Source: Chloroflexota bacterium (lineage in GTDB: Bacteria > Chloroflexota > Dehalococcoidia > JACPQD01). From it: a stretch of 64,000 nt of DNA. The translations under genes and the position numbers were made by a program. Location of the stretch: assembly GCA_016190665.1 (NCBI GenBank), contig JACPQD010000012.1, positions 1-64,000 on the forward strand, given 5' to 3'. The notes beneath the pieces were generated by a model, which was given only the letters and a program-made list of their open reading frames with translations, did no database searches and was not told the origin of the DNA. Of the stretch, positions 1 to 8,277 are shown piece after piece. Numbering within the stretch: position 1 is the first letter of the stretch; the number at the start of each line of letters is the position of its first letter.

Positions 1-242
1 AGGAAAGCCTGGGCGTGAGCCTGAACCAGGTGGGCTATTGCCTGGCCAGCCTGGGTAAGTTCGCGGAGGCGCTCCCGTGGTACGAGCGGGCGGTGGCGGC
101 CTCAGAGAAAGGGGACATCCACGGGCGGGTGGACCAGGAAAGCGTCATCGTCTCCCTGCAGTCGGGCGCGACGTGCTTGCGAAAGGCGGGCCGGAGCAGG
201 GAGGCGAAGGAGTGGGAAGCCAAAGCTCGCGCCCTGAGTTGA
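1..242 (+). CDS. TPR-repeat protein, C-terminal end only
   Basis: The reading frame is open to the left edge (codons from base 3), so this is the tail of a longer gene; the GTG at 15 is internal. The visible 80 residues contain a helix pair of tetratricopeptide type (N-Q-V-G-Y-C-L-A-S-L-G-K-F-A-E-A-L, then W-Y-E-R-A-V) and a second degenerate unit (L-R-K-A-G-R-S-R-E-A-K-E-W). TPR units mediate protein-protein contacts; nothing visible says what the rest of the protein does. The stop at 240-242 is followed by a gene-free repeat region. Confidence 0.6.
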   Translation, partial: ESLGVSLNQVGYCLASLGKFAEALPWYERAVAASEKGDIHGRVDQESVIVSLQSGATCLRKAGRSREAKEWEAKARALS

Positions 243-662
243 CGTGAGTTGCGGCTCTCTGGCTTACCACTGCCCTGCGTCGCCTCGGTTCTATCCTTTC
301 TTTCCCACCACCTGATCGTAGGCGAAGCCGGTGTTGACGCGGTGGGTCGCGGCATGGGCGTTGTCGGCGTACTTCGAGAAGCCGTAGGGTGGGTGCAGTC
401 CCGATGCTTGGGCTTTCTAGGAGTCCCTGATGCGTCGGGAAAGTCGGGACTGCACCCACCAGATCCAATCGGTGGCGGTGGGTTACGCTTCGCTCCGCCC
501 TACGGATTAACCAATGTTACACCGTACTAGTGTGCCGGGGTCGCAGCGGAATACTCCGTCGGGGGAGAGATCGAAGGCGCAATCATTGGGAAAGGGCTGA
601 CACCGCGTCTCGCCTCGCGGTCTCAGCTTGAAGGAGGCCTGAATGCGCCGATCGGCGCGTTG
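243..662. other. gene-free stretch with palindromic repeat
   Basis: No convincing gene is seen in these 420 bases. They hold the nested inverted repeat annotated separately (382-505). The short reading frames here lack ribosome binding sites and show no family resemblance. Confidence 0.5.
382..505. repeat. nested palindromic element
   Basis: A perfect 17-bp inverted repeat (388-404 against 444-460; arm begins GGTGGGTGCAGTCCC) is enclosed by a second near-perfect pair (382-392 CCGTAGGGTGG against 495-505). The ends read CCGTAGG...CCTACGG, a layout typical of REP- or MITE-like non-autonomous elements. A related, less perfect copy lies at about 1743-1837, which shares the GGTGGGT and CCACCCACGCTACGG pieces. 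No transposase gene is in the window. Confidence 0.6.
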
Positions 663-999
663 TCAGCGACGGTTGGATGGATTCTCCGCCTCTCCGAGGA
701 GTTCGCTTGCCAGGCGGCGGTTGTGCTCCTTGACCCCGCCGCGGAATCCGGAACAGATCGAGGATTGCCCACATGGTCACCGGGGCGGCCAGCAGCCGGA
801 ACCAGGCGCAGAGCGCCCTTTTCCCGAAATAGAGATGGTGGAGTCCCACTAACCACCAGAGATAAGCGCCTTTTCTGGACCGGGCACGCTTCCGGTACTT
901 GCGGAGGAAGATTTCTCGCGCCTCCGGCGCCAGTCGCGTCGCTTGGTCCTGCACCGGGGCCGGCAGGTCGCCGATGAGAGCTGTTGCACTATCGTTCAT
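663..999 (-). pseudogene. TM2-domain membrane protein, frameshifted
   Basis: The N-terminal part carries a TM2 domain: a first membrane helix running into G-L-H-H-L-Y-F-G, then a second helix ending W-A-I-L-D-L-F-R-I-P. TM2 proteins are small two-helix membrane proteins of unclear role. After I-P-R-R the frame is wrong for the family. Moving one base at the C4 run (734-737) restores V-K-E-H-N-R-R-L-A and a stop at 663-665, a normal TM2 ending. Without the shift the frame runs on to 583 as low-complexity residues. The break is either a real mutation or a one-base homopolymer error. Start is the ATG at 999. Confidence 0.65.
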
Positions 1000-1035
1000 A
1001 TCATAACGCTTCTGGCGGTCCTCTGCCGCGGCCTG

Positions 1036-1593
1036 TTAGTAGTCGTAGGCGGTACCCGGCGTCGCGGTGGCAGCGCCGGGGGGGGCGGGGACCTGTCCCG
1101 TGACAAACCGGCCTGTCATTGTCGGGTGGACGTCGCAACGGAAGAAATAAGCGCCTGCCGACGACGGAGCGGTGAACTTGTACTCCATGACCTTCGGCCC
1201 CGAGAAAGTCTCCCCGACGAAGATGGGCTTGGCTGCCGCCGAGGTCTCGTAGATAGCGAAGTTGTGCGGAACGGCGTCTTTGTTGTTGAATATCATGGTT
1301 ACGCGGGCGCCGGGGGGAACGACGATCTCCTTCTGGTCGAAGGCGATGTTCTCCGCGCTGATATATATAGAAATTGCCTGGGCCGCTGGCGTTGCGGGTT
1401 TCGGCGGAGGTGTCGACTGAGGTGCGACAGTTGGTGCGGCGGTAGGCGTGGCTGCGGGAGTTGTGGGCGTGGCTGGCGGTTTGGGTGGTGCCGGCGGCGT
1501 AGCCGCCGGCGGCGGTGCGCATCCGATGAGCATGATAAGGAGCATCAAGAACACGGATGTCAGTCCGAAAGCGCGCGACACCATCGGGTTCAC
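1036..1593 (-). CDS. cupredoxin-domain lipoprotein
   Basis: 185 residues. The N-terminus is a lipoprotein signal (hydrophobic L-M-L-L-I-M-L-I-G-C, lipobox L-I-G-C). A Pro/Ala/Thr-rich linker of about 45 residues follows, then a blue-copper fold. The four type I copper ligands are visible: His in V-P-H-N-F, and Cys, His and Met in F-R-C-D-V-H-P-T-M-T. The protein would sit on the outer face of the cytoplasmic membrane and shuttle electrons; its partner is unknown. It stands alone, with the broken TM2 gene downstream and cysK upstream. Confidence 0.8.
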   Translation of the reverse strand: MNPMVSRAFGLTSVFLMLLIMLIGCAPPPAATPPAPPKPPATPTTPAATPTAAPTVAPQSTPPPKPATPAAQAISIYISAENIAFDQKEIVVPPGARVTMIFNNKDAVPHNFAIYETSAAAKPIFVGETFSGPKVMEYKFTAPSSAGAYFFRCDVHPTMTGRFVTGQVPAPPGAATATPGTAYDY

Positions 1594-1742
1594 TCCACTC
1601 TTTCTGCTGGTCCGAAGCTGGCGGGCCTGGCTTAAGACTCAATAGTAGCAATAGTGAAATGGAGAAGTAATAAAAGGGAGGGGGAAAAAGTTAAAGACTT
1701 ATGACATTTGACGTAGCGCAACGTAACAGCGATTGATGCGTG

Positions 1743-1840
1743 CGGTGGGTGAAGCCGAGCGTGACCCATCAGAAAGGACGCGGCACGTGATGGTGGGTTG
1801 CCCGGCGATTTCGTCAAGGCTCCACCCACGCTACGGCTAA
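1743..1840. repeat. degenerate copy of the CCGTAG palindromic element
   Basis: This region contains GGTGGGT...GACCCATC and a second half GGTGGGTTG...CCACCCACGCTACGG. It shares outer pieces with the element at 382-505 but with weaker pairing. It sits in the 374-bp gap between the cupredoxin gene and cysK, which has no other gene. Confidence 0.4.
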
Positions 1841-1910
1841 AACGCCATTATCCGAACTTATGAGTGTTACGTGCCACCAGGTGAAGACCCACTGGCTCTC
1901 AGAAAGGGAG

Positions 1911-1939
1911 ACCGCAGCGGTCTCGAAAACCGCTGCGGC
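1911..1939. repeat. hairpin repeat, ACCGCAGCGGT family
   Basis: ACCGCAGCGGT is followed by a short loop and AACCGCTGCGG, giving a stem of about 10-11 bp just downstream of the cysK stop. It could end the cysK transcript. The same motif recurs at 6651-6721 and, as a sequence variant, at 44198-44230. Confidence 0.5.
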
Positions 1940-1967
1940 CTTAGAGCGCGAATTCGCAGGGTGAGGA

Positions 1968-2921
1968 CTAGATGTCGTACTTCGGCGTTGGGTAGAGGTC
2001 CTGGAAGAGCCAGGTGGTGAGATAGCGCTCACCCGTATCAGGAAGGACAACCACAATGAGCTTGCCGGTGTTCTCCGGCCGTTTCGCCACCTCCAGGGCA
2101 GCCCAGGCGGCCGCTCCAGAGGAGATGCCCACCAGAATGCCCTCTTCCTTGGCCAGCCGTCGCGCCATGTTGCCAGCGTCATCATTGGCCACCAGGACGA
2201 TTTCGTCGATCAATTCCTGCTTGAGGACTTCGGGCACGAAGCCGGCCCCTATGCCCTGGATCTTGTGCGGACCCGGCTTGCCTCCAGAGAGCACTGGGGA
2301 ATCCCTGGGTTCGACCGCGATGGCTTTGAAGGCCGGCTTCCTCTGCTTGATGACCTCGCTCACGCCGGTGATAGTGCCCCCGGTGCCCACTCCGGAGACG
2401 AGGATATCAACCTTGCCTTCGGTATCGGCCCAGATTTCCTCCGCGGTCGTTTCGCGATGAATCCTGGGGTTAGCCAGGTTCTTGAACTGTTGCAGCAAGA
2501 GAAAGTTGGGGTTGTTCGCGGCGAGCTCCTCTGCCTTGCGCACTGAGCCGGGCATGCCCTGAGCGCCGGGCGTCAGGATTAGCTCCGCCCCGAAGACACT
2601 GAGAAGCTGGCGGCGCTCGATGGACATGGTGTCGGGCATGGTGAGGATGAGCCGGTAGCCCCTGGCGGCGCAGACGAAGGCCAGGGCGATGCCGGTGTTG
2701 CCGCTGGTGGGTTCGACAAATACCGTGTTCGAGTTAACCTTTCCCGATTCTTCGGCGGCATTGATCATGGATACTCCGATTCTGTCCTTGACGCTGCCGC
2801 AGGGGTTGAAGGACTCCAGTTTGGCCACTACGTCGGCTTTCAGTCCCCTGGCTACCTTATTCAGTTTGACCAGAGGGGTGTTCCCGATCAGTTTGGTGAT
2901 GTCATCTGCTATCTTTGCCAA
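1968..2921 (-). CDS. cysK: cysteine synthase (O-acetylserine sulfhydrylase)
   Basis: 317 residues; makes L-cysteine from O-acetylserine and sulfide with pyridoxal phosphate in the cytoplasm. The PLP lysine lies in N-P-C-G-S-V-K-D-R. The substrate loop is T-S-G-N-T-G and the phosphate-binding loop [10 protein letters not shown]. Length is normal. I chose the TTG at 2921 because an AAAGGAGG site lies 6 nt before it and the protein then begins [16 protein letters not shown], the usual CysK start; the ATG at 2960 is upstream of that site. The gene is transcribed alone, divergently from the adenosyltransferase gene, from the promoter at 3039-3068. Confidence 0.93.
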   Translation of the reverse strand: MAKIADDITKLIGNTPLVKLNKVARGLKADVVAKLESFNPCGSVKDRIGVSMINAAEESGKVNSNTVFVEPTSGNTGIALAFVCAARGYRLILTMPDTMSIERRQLLSVFGAELILTPGAQGMPGSVRKAEELAANNPNFLLLQQFKNLANPRIHRETTAEEIWADTEGKVDILVSGVGTGGTITGVSEVIKQRKPAFKAIAVEPRDSPVLSGGKPGPHKIQGIGAGFVPEVLKQELIDEIVLVANDDAGNMARRLAKEEGILVGISSGAAAWAALEVAKRPENTGKLIVVVLPDTGERYLTTWLFQDLYPTPKYDI

Positions 2922-3038
2922 TTGGCTGCCTCCTTTTTGTGCGTTCCGAGCTTCCAGCACTCAGCTTTCAGCCTTCAGAAAACTGACCGCGGATCGCTGA
3001 TAGCTGACCGCTGAATGTAGTACATGGTGGCATGGGGC

Positions 3039-3068
3039 ATATTACTAGCGCGGCGAGATTCTTGTCAA
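3039..3068 (-). promoter_or_regulatory. sigma70-type promoter of cysK
   Basis: On the minus strand TTGACA (3063-3068) is separated by 18 bp from TAATAT (3039-3044). This gives a leader of about 110 nt to the TTG start of cysK. Confidence 0.6.
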
Positions 3069-3101
3069 GCCCGTCGCGTCGTGGCTCATTTTTGGGCTGG
3101 A

Positions 3102-3110
3102 TGTTATAAT
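3102..3110 (+). promoter_or_regulatory. extended -10 promoter facing the adenosyltransferase gene
   Basis: TGtTATAAT, a perfect extended -10 element, lies about 265 bp before the ATG at 3375. No good -35 is visible, as is common for extended -10 promoters. The long leader contains a stem (CGCCACGC at 3327-3334 against GCGTGGCG) just before the ribosome binding site. I do not recognise a cobalamin riboswitch core. Confidence 0.5.
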
Positions 3111-3374
3111 ACGAATTAGCTTCTGGGTGCCAAGGATCTGCCCCCAACGCCCCGCTGCTGAGGAATCCCCCCAACCTTTTTTGAAGGGGGAAGATGCCTC
3201 TCCCTTCGACAAGGAGCCTGTCCTGGTCCGCTGGAGGCGGACGAAGGGGCGGTTGATGCGCCAGAAGCTGACTGGAGAGTGCATCCGCTCCGGTGCGGAG
3301 TACAGGGGCTAAAGGTATTTTCGGAAGCGCCACGCGAGATGCGCTTGCGTGGCGGCTATGCCGAGAGGAGGCCT

Positions 3375-3923
3375 ATGAAGACTTTCAATAAACGCGGCGA
3401 CGCCGGTGAAACGAGTCTGCTTTTCGGAGAGCGCGTGCTTAAGTCAGACCCGCGTTGTGAGGGCTATGGGACCATCGATGAAGCTGTTTCGGCGCTGGGG
3501 GTGGCCCGAGCGCTGTCGCCCACCGCGAGGGTCCAGGAGATCGTACTTTCGGCGCAGCGGGAGCTTTTCGCCATCGGCGCGGAAATCGCCACTACCCCAG
3601 ACAATTACGGGAGGCTGGCCGGCCGGGCAGGCACGGTTACGTCCGAAATGGTAGAGAGGCTGGAGCGCTTGATAGATGTTCTCGAGGGCGAGATAGGTAT
3701 GCCCCGCTCCTTCATTGTCCCGGGGGGTTCACCCAGCTCTGCTGCGCTTGACCTGGCGCGTTCCATCATCCGGCGAGCCGAAAGGCGAGCCGTGGAGCTC
3801 AAGGACGCGGGCGTGATCAGGAATGCTGAGATACTGCGCTATCTGAACCGCCTGGCTGACCTCATGTTTACGGTGGCGCGCTACGAGGAGGCGGCGCTAA
3901 GCAAAGAAACCCTGAAGAAGTAA
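3375..3923 (+). CDS. cob(I)yrinic acid a,c-diamide adenosyltransferase, PduO/MMAB type
   Basis: 182 residues. Transfers adenosyl from ATP to cob(I)alamin to make coenzyme B12. Family motifs are present: N-terminal N-K-R-G-D-A-G-E-T-S-L-L-F ATP loop, G-Y-G-T-I-D-E, and the C-terminal R-N-A-E-I-L-R-Y-L-N-R-L-A-D-L-M-F-T-V-A-R-Y signature. The ATG at 3375 follows GAGAGGAGG by 3 nt and gives the expected N-terminus; an upstream frame to 3279 has no family resemblance. The acyl-CoA dehydrogenase gene follows after 19 bp, so the two are probably co-transcribed. Adenosylcobalamin demand would fit methylmalonyl-CoA or radical SAM/B12 chemistry, but no mutase is in view. Confidence 0.9.
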   Translation: MKTFNKRGDAGETSLLFGERVLKSDPRCEGYGTIDEAVSALGVARALSPTARVQEIVLSAQRELFAIGAEIATTPDNYGRLAGRAGTVTSEMVERLERLIDVLEGEIGMPRSFIVPGGSPSSAALDLARSIIRRAERRAVELKDAGVIRNAEILRYLNRLADLMFTVARYEEAALSKETLKK

Positions 3924-3942
3924 GGGGACAGGAGTTGACGGA

Positions 3943-5097
3943 ATGGATTTCGAACTGAACGAAGAGCAGACCATGGTGCGCAACATGGTGAAAGAGTTTG
4001 TAGAAAAAGAAGTGAGGCCCATTGCGCGGGAGGACGATCGCACGGAGAGGTTCCCCTGGGACATCATCGAGAAGATGGCGCCGCTGGGCCTGCTGGGGGC
4101 GCCGATTCCGCCGGAGTATGGGGGGATGGGGCTCGACTATCTCAGCTACGCGATCTGCATCGAGGAGATCGGGCGCGCCAGCTTCTCGCTGCGCTCCATC
4201 GTTTCGTCTCACACTTCCCTGGCTGAGCAGACGATCTTGAAGTGGGGCAACGAAGCTCAGAAGCAGAAATTCTTGCCCCGGATGACCAGAGGCGAGTTCC
4301 TTGGCTGCTTCGCCACCACCGAGCCCAATGTGGGCAGCGACGTTGCGAGCATAGAGACCACGGCGACGTTGACGAGGGGCGAGTGGGTGCTCAATGGCAC
4401 CAAGATGTTCATCACCAATGGTGGTGTAGCAGGGGTGGCGTTGGTCTTCGCGCAGACGGACAAGGGCAAAGGATATCGGGGCCTGAGCTGCTTCCTGGTG
4501 GAGAGAGGCATGCCGGGCTTCTCGTCGAAGGCCATACATGGCAAGATGGGGCTGCGTTCCTCCAATACTGCTGAGCTCATTTTCGAGGACTGCTGCGTGC
4601 CCCGGGAAAACGTCCTGGGGGAGGTGGGCCGCGGCTTCAACGTCGCTATGACCGCCTTCGACAATGCCCGGATGTGCGTGGCGGCTGGTTGCGTCGGCCT
4701 TGCCCAGGCCTGTATCGATGCTTCGACGAACTACGCTAAGACGAGGATTCAGTTCGGCAAACCCATCGGCAGCTTCCAGCTTGTTCAGGAGCTTCTGGCG
4801 GACATGATTGTTGAGACGGAGGCGGCGCGATTCCTGGTCTATCGCGCTGCTCACCTGAAGAACAAAGGCAACCCGGCTACCATCGAGACCTCAATGGCCA
4901 AGTACTACGCCTCGGAGGTCGCCTTCCGTGCCGCCAACAACGCCATCCAGCTTCACGGCGGCTGGGGCTATCTGGATGACTACCCGTTGGAGCGCTACCT
5001 GCGGGACTCAAAGGTGGCCACGTTGCTCGAAGGGACCTCTCAGATTCACAAGCTTCTCATCGGACGCGCGGCGACGGGCATTAACGCCTTCGTTTAG
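3943..5097 (+). CDS. acyl-CoA dehydrogenase
   Basis: 384 residues, full length for the family. FAD-dependent alpha,beta-dehydrogenation of an acyl-CoA in the cytoplasm, feeding electrons to ETF. Signatures: F-A-T-T-E-P-N-V-G-S-D-V (FAD and substrate loop), R-I-Q-F-G-K-P-I-G-S-F-Q, L-H-G-G-W-G-Y and L-L-E-G-T-S-Q-I-H near residue 362, where the Glu is the likely catalytic base. Chain-length preference cannot be read from the sequence. The gene lies 19 bp after the adenosyltransferase gene; both may serve fatty or branched acid breakdown together with the CoA transferases at 6.7-9.5 kb (inference). Confidence 0.92.
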   Translation: MDFELNEEQTMVRNMVKEFVEKEVRPIAREDDRTERFPWDIIEKMAPLGLLGAPIPPEYGGMGLDYLSYAICIEEIGRASFSLRSIVSSHTSLAEQTILKWGNEAQKQKFLPRMTRGEFLGCFATTEPNVGSDVASIETTATLTRGEWVLNGTKMFITNGGVAGVALVFAQTDKGKGYRGLSCFLVERGMPGFSSKAIHGKMGLRSSNTAELIFEDCCVPRENVLGEVGRGFNVAMTAFDNARMCVAAGCVGLAQACIDASTNYAKTRIQFGKPIGSFQLVQELLADMIVETEAARFLVYRAAHLKNKGNPATIETSMAKYYASEVAFRAANNAIQLHGGWGYLDDYPLERYLRDSKVATLLEGTSQIHKLLIGRAATGINAFV

Positions 5098-5342
5098 AAG
5101 CGAGGAGCGGGAAGCGCGAAGCGGGGAGCAGGAATAATCCCCTCCCTGCCCAGCCGTTCTACTTACATGGATGAACAGGATGGACAGGATAAACAAGAAG
5201 CGAGGAGCGGGAAGCGGGGAGCGGCAGCATGTTTCCTCTCCCCTCGGCGGGAGAGGACTAAGGTGAGGGGGACCAGCCTTAACCCTCGCTCAGGACGCAA
5301 AGCAGCGCCGCTTCTTTTATTGTGGCTTCGCGCTTCTCGCTT
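5098..5342. repeat. convergent intergenic region with short direct repeats and a hairpin
   Basis: The 19-mer GAAGCGAGGAGCGGGAAGC occurs at about 5098 and again at about 5198. Between them lies ATGGATGAACAGGATGGACAGGAT, split here by its relation to a similar piece near 14080. A hairpin CCTCTCCC (5235-5242) / GGGAGAGG (5249-5256) lies between the converging ends of the acyl-CoA dehydrogenase and GreA-like genes and could act as a terminator. No gene is seen. Confidence 0.5.
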
Positions 5343-6152
5343 CTACTCCTCTATCTTCTCTATCTTGTACTTGATGACCCCGGCGGGCGCGGTTATCTCC
5401 ACCACATCACCGACGCATCGGTTGAGCAGCGCTTTACCCAGAGGAGCCGCTGTAGATATCTTGCCTTTGGCCGGCTTGACCTCGCTGGAGCTCACCAGCG
5501 TGTAGCGCAGGTCCTCGTCGTAAGTCAGGTCATGCAGAAGAACGGTGCTCCCCAGGGACACCCTGGCGGAGTTTCCCCCGTTCTCCGTCTGACAGTCCAC
5601 TACGGTAGCTGTTTTCACTATGGCCTCCAGCTCTCGGATGCGCGCCTCCACCTGCGCCTGATGTTCGCGAGCGGCGTCAAGCGGCGCGTTCTCGCGGAAG
5701 TCCTTGTCGGCGCGAGCGTGGCGCAGCTCCAGCGCTATCTTGGGCCTTTCCTTCTTGAGCTCGGCGAGTTTGGTCTGCAGTTCGGCGTAACCCTCAGCGG
5801 TGACGTGGACAATCTGCTGAGGACGTTCGGCCGCTGGCCGCTCTTCTTGGGCGCCGCCCTTTTTCAGCTTGACCAACGGAGCAAGATTGGCCGTGGTGAG
5901 TCCCTGTTTTCTGGCGTAGGCGAGAAAGGCCTTGGTGGGCTGCAATATCTCCTGAGGATTTGTGGCCGTTAGGCCGAGGCTTCCGGCGTAGCTCTCCACT
6001 TCGCGGGCTGAGATGCTTGAAATGGGGCGGTCGGCGCCGCACCAGCGGATGAACCTGTTCACCTCCTGCTGGCTCTTCTGGCGCTCCTCTGGTTTAAGGC
6101 TGCTGAGAAAAAGAGTGGCTGCATCCTCCAGCTTCACATCTTGGTTGACCAC
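5343..6152 (-). CDS. GreA/GreB-family elongation factor fused to a SAM-like N-terminal domain
   Basis: 269 residues. Residues about 115-190 form the GreA coiled coil (V-T-A-E-G-Y-A-E-L-Q...; tip D-K-D-F-R-E-N-A-P with the acidic residues that GreA inserts in the RNA polymerase channel). Residues about 195-269 are the FKBP-like C-terminal domain (A-P-L-G-K-A-L-L-N-R-C-V-G-D). GreA is normally about 158 residues. Here about 110 extra N-terminal residues resemble the core-binding SAM-like domain of tyrosine recombinases (F-I-R-W-C-G-A-D-R-P-I-S-S-I-S, A-F-L-A-Y-A-R-K-Q-G-L). No recombinase catalytic domain follows. The GTG start at 6152 has a GAGGGGA site about 12 nt upstream. The likely role is rescue of backtracked polymerase, with the extra domain adding DNA or protein contacts (inference). 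Confidence 0.82.
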   Translation of the reverse strand: MVNQDVKLEDAATLFLSSLKPEERQKSQQEVNRFIRWCGADRPISSISAREVESYAGSLGLTATNPQEILQPTKAFLAYARKQGLTTANLAPLVKLKKGGAQEERPAAERPQQIVHVTAEGYAELQTKLAELKKERPKIALELRHARADKDFRENAPLDAAREHQAQVEARIRELEAIVKTATVVDCQTENGGNSARVSLGSTVLLHDLTYDEDLRYTLVSSSEVKPAKGKISTAAPLGKALLNRCVGDVVEITAPAGVIKYKIEKIEE

Positions 6153-6196
6153 AGGTTGTCTTTCCCCTCGTCTTCTATCGAACTCCTCTTCAGTTC

Positions 6197-6226
6197 ATTC
6201 TAGTGTTAACCGACGAGGGCTGTCAA
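6197..6226 (-). promoter_or_regulatory. sigma70-type promoter of the GreA-like gene
   Basis: On the minus strand TTGACA (6221-6226), an 18-bp spacer, then TAGAAT (6197-6202). The start codon lies about 45 bp downstream. Confidence 0.6.
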
Positions 6227-6235
6227 TTAGCTTGA

Positions 6236-6620
6236 CGGCATGGAGGTACCGGTAGACTACCGGTCTTCACCGATCGCATGGTGAGGAAGTCCTTCACCCT
6301 CATTGCCCAGCCGCCGGGCATGCGCAGGGCCGACCCGGTGGAGATTGGGCGCTATTTCGTGTCCGGATGCCTGTATTGTGGCGCCTTTGAAGACAAGAAG
6401 ATAGACGAGCTGTTTGACCGGGTCGACCGGGCGGTGGACGCGACAGAAAGGCGGAAGATTTCCCTGGAGACGGAATAAGTACCTCGCGGAGGTGCTGCCT
6501 TCAGCCATTGCCTACCACGGGCGGGAGATGGTGCCCGTGGCGCCGGAGGTGAAGGACTACAACCCGGGGCATGGCTGGTACAACAACCACAAGTATCAGG
6601 ACGTCTGGCTAGCCAAGTAG
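6236..6620 (+). pseudogene. remnant of an ABC-transporter peptide/solute-binding protein (SBP_bac_5 type)
   Basis: Only the C-terminal third of a family-5 binding protein remains. Frame one reads F-T-D-R-M-V-R-K...K-I-D-E-L-F-D-R-V-D-R-A-V-D-A-T-E-R-R-K-I-S-L-E and stops at 6478. Near 6470 the alignment continues in another frame with N-K-Y-L-A-E-V-L-P, E-V-K-D-Y-N-P-G and a final Y-Q-D-V-W-L-A-K before the stop at 6618-6620. The N-terminal two thirds, signal peptide and transporter partners are absent. This is a decayed gene fragment bordered by repeats. Confidence 0.7.
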
Positions 6621-6721
6621 GACAGGCATTCCTGCCTGTCCGGGAGGGCAAAGACCGCAGCGGTCTCCAAGACCGCTGCGGTCCTATACGAGACCACCGC
6701 GGTTTTCAAAACCACGGCGGT
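6621..6721. repeat. cluster of three perfect or near-perfect hairpins
   Basis: GACAGGCA/TGCCTGTC (6621-6640), GACCGCAGCGGTC/GACCGCTGCGGTC (6653-6683) and ACCACCGCGGTTTT/AAAACCACGGCGGT (about 6693-6721) lie head to tail between the binding-protein remnant and the stop of the CoA-transferase gene. The middle hairpin shares its arm with 1911-1939. They could end converging transcripts, but three in a row look more like accumulated palindromic repeats. Confidence 0.65.
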
Positions 6722-6734
6722 CTTTCGCTGCGCC

Positions 6735-7910
6735 CTACATAACGATTCCTTGCTCGCGCATCTTGTTGACCTGCTCTTTGCTGTACCCCAGTCCCAGCAG
6801 TATCTCCTCCGTGTGCTGGCCGCGCTGGGGCGGCAGCGATTTGATCTCGCCGGGCGTATCGGAGAGCTTGATGGATATCCCCGGCTGCCGCACTTTGCCA
6901 AATTTGGGGTGCTCCGTCCCAACGATCATCTTGCGATGAAGAATCTGGGGGTCCTGGAAGGCCTCGTCGAAGGAGTTCACCGGCCCGACGCAGGTATCGG
7001 CGTCCCAGAGAATCTTGAACCACTCGTCTCGCGTTTTGGTGAGGAAGATGTACTTCAGGTAGGCGAGAATCTCGTCCTTCTTGGGGTTCTCCGGCTCCAT
7101 GGAGGGTAAGGAAGCCAGCTTGTAAGGGATGAAGTCCTCGCGGCCCACCGCCTTGCAGAGCCGCTCCCAGAACCAGGGCTCCGCCGGAGCGAGAGTGATG
7201 TACTTCCCATCCTGGCACCTGTAGACATGGCTGATGCGCTCGCCCATTTTGGGGGTCAGGCCCTCGCCGAAGTAGTATTGGCCATGGCGCGCGGCGAGCC
7301 AGGCCACGATGCCGTCAGTCATGGAGATGTCCACGAACTGACCCCGTCCCGTGCGTTCGCGGGCTTGCAGAGCTATTAGTATGCCGATGGCGGCCTGCAT
7401 GCTGCCGCCGCCGAAGTCTCCGATCGGCGCGCCGGGCAGGACGAACTGACCGTCCGGTGTGCCAGTGATGCTCATGAGGCCGGCGACCGAGAGGTAGCAC
7501 GGGTCGTGGCCGGGGAGCAGCCGGTAGGGGCCGTCTTGGCCGTAGCCCGAGATGGCGCAGTAGATGATTCTCGGGTTTATTCTGCTTAGCGTCTCATAGC
7601 CGATGCCCAGGCGGTCGGTGACCCCCGGTCGGAAGTCCTCCAGCACCACGTCGGCCGTCCCGGCCAGTTTGTAGAAGATCTCCTGGGCCTCTTTGGTCTT
7701 GAGGTTCAAGGCAATGCTGCGCTTGTTGCGTTCTACATGGCGGAAGACGCGCGCTTTCTCCTCCCCACTAGGCGCCGCCCGCAGCCAGCGGAGCTGGGCC
7801 TCTTCGATTTTGATAACGTCGGCGCCCATGTCGGAGAAGAACATGGAGCAGAACGGCCCGATCATCCGGGACAGATCGAGAATCTTCAGCCCTTCCAGTG
7901 CTTGTGTCAT
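6735..7910 (-). CDS. CaiB/BaiF family CoA transferase
   Basis: 391 residues, family III CoA transferase, which moves CoA between carboxylic acids through an aspartyl-CoA intermediate. The family signature is complete: L-E-G-L-K-I-L-D-L-S start, G-A-D-V-I-K-I-E-E, F-R-P-G-V-T-D-R-L-G-I-G-Y, G-Y-G-Q-D-G-P-Y and G-Q-F-V-D-I-S-M-T-D-G with the likely catalytic Asp near residue 198. I start at the ATG at 7910 (site AGAGGTG about 9 nt before), not at 7940. The substrate is unknown. A paralogue of equal length lies 367 bp upstream, in the same direction. Confidence 0.9.
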   Translation of the reverse strand: MTQALEGLKILDLSRMIGPFCSMFFSDMGADVIKIEEAQLRWLRAAPSGEEKARVFRHVERNKRSIALNLKTKEAQEIFYKLAGTADVVLEDFRPGVTDRLGIGYETLSRINPRIIYCAISGYGQDGPYRLLPGHDPCYLSVAGLMSITGTPDGQFVLPGAPIGDFGGGSMQAAIGILIALQARERTGRGQFVDISMTDGIVAWLAARHGQYYFGEGLTPKMGERISHVYRCQDGKYITLAPAEPWFWERLCKAVGREDFIPYKLASLPSMEPENPKKDEILAYLKYIFLTKTRDEWFKILWDADTCVGPVNSFDEAFQDPQILHRKMIVGTEHPKFGKVRQPGISIKLSDTPGEIKSLPPQRGQHTEEILLGLGYSKEQVNKMREQGIVM

Positions 7911-8277
7911 GATGATATCACCTCTTGCCGGTGGTTTCATTTGCCGTTCCCGCCCTGTCCATGGGGAGGGCTAGGGAGGGGTCTCTTGAGGCTTCGTGCG
8001 GCGCCGGGGGCCGGTCAAGCCCCCCTTAGTCCCCCCGTCCACGGGGGGAGAGTTCCTGGTCCTTGGGCTGCCTGAAGCCCGGGATCCTAGTCCCCCCGTC
8101 CACGGGGGGAGAGTGGGCGGTGGCCCCGTGGACGGGTTCGGACCCCCTTGATCCCCCGTCGACGGGTTCAGGCCCCCCCCTAATCTCCCAGCGGACGGGG
8201 GGAAAGGAGCGTATCCCGTGGACGCGGGAATCAGGTTGGTCTCCCGCCGCAAGGGCGCATTGGCGGCAGTCGGCGTC
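7911..8277. repeat. gap between CoA transferases with repeated GTCCAC-centred palindromes
   Basis: A 26-bp direct repeat whose core is CCCCCCGTCCACGGGGGG occurs at 8027-8052 and 8088-8113. Degenerate relatives follow: CCCGTGGACGGG near 8124-8135, CCCGTCGACGGG at 8155-8166, and another near 8190-8202. No gene is seen. The repeats are palindromes spaced irregularly by unrelated sequence, consistent with a REP-type cluster. Confidence 0.65.

Noticed and set aside
3111-3374. Possible cobalamin riboswitch before the adenosyltransferase gene
   Set aside because: The leader is long enough, but I could not find the conserved B12-box or core sequences; only a local stem near the ribosome site is visible.
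8027-8202. CRISPR-like array of CCCCCCGTCCACGGGGGG units
   Set aside because: Only two exact copies, uneven spacing, palindromic units of REP type, and no cas genes nearby.
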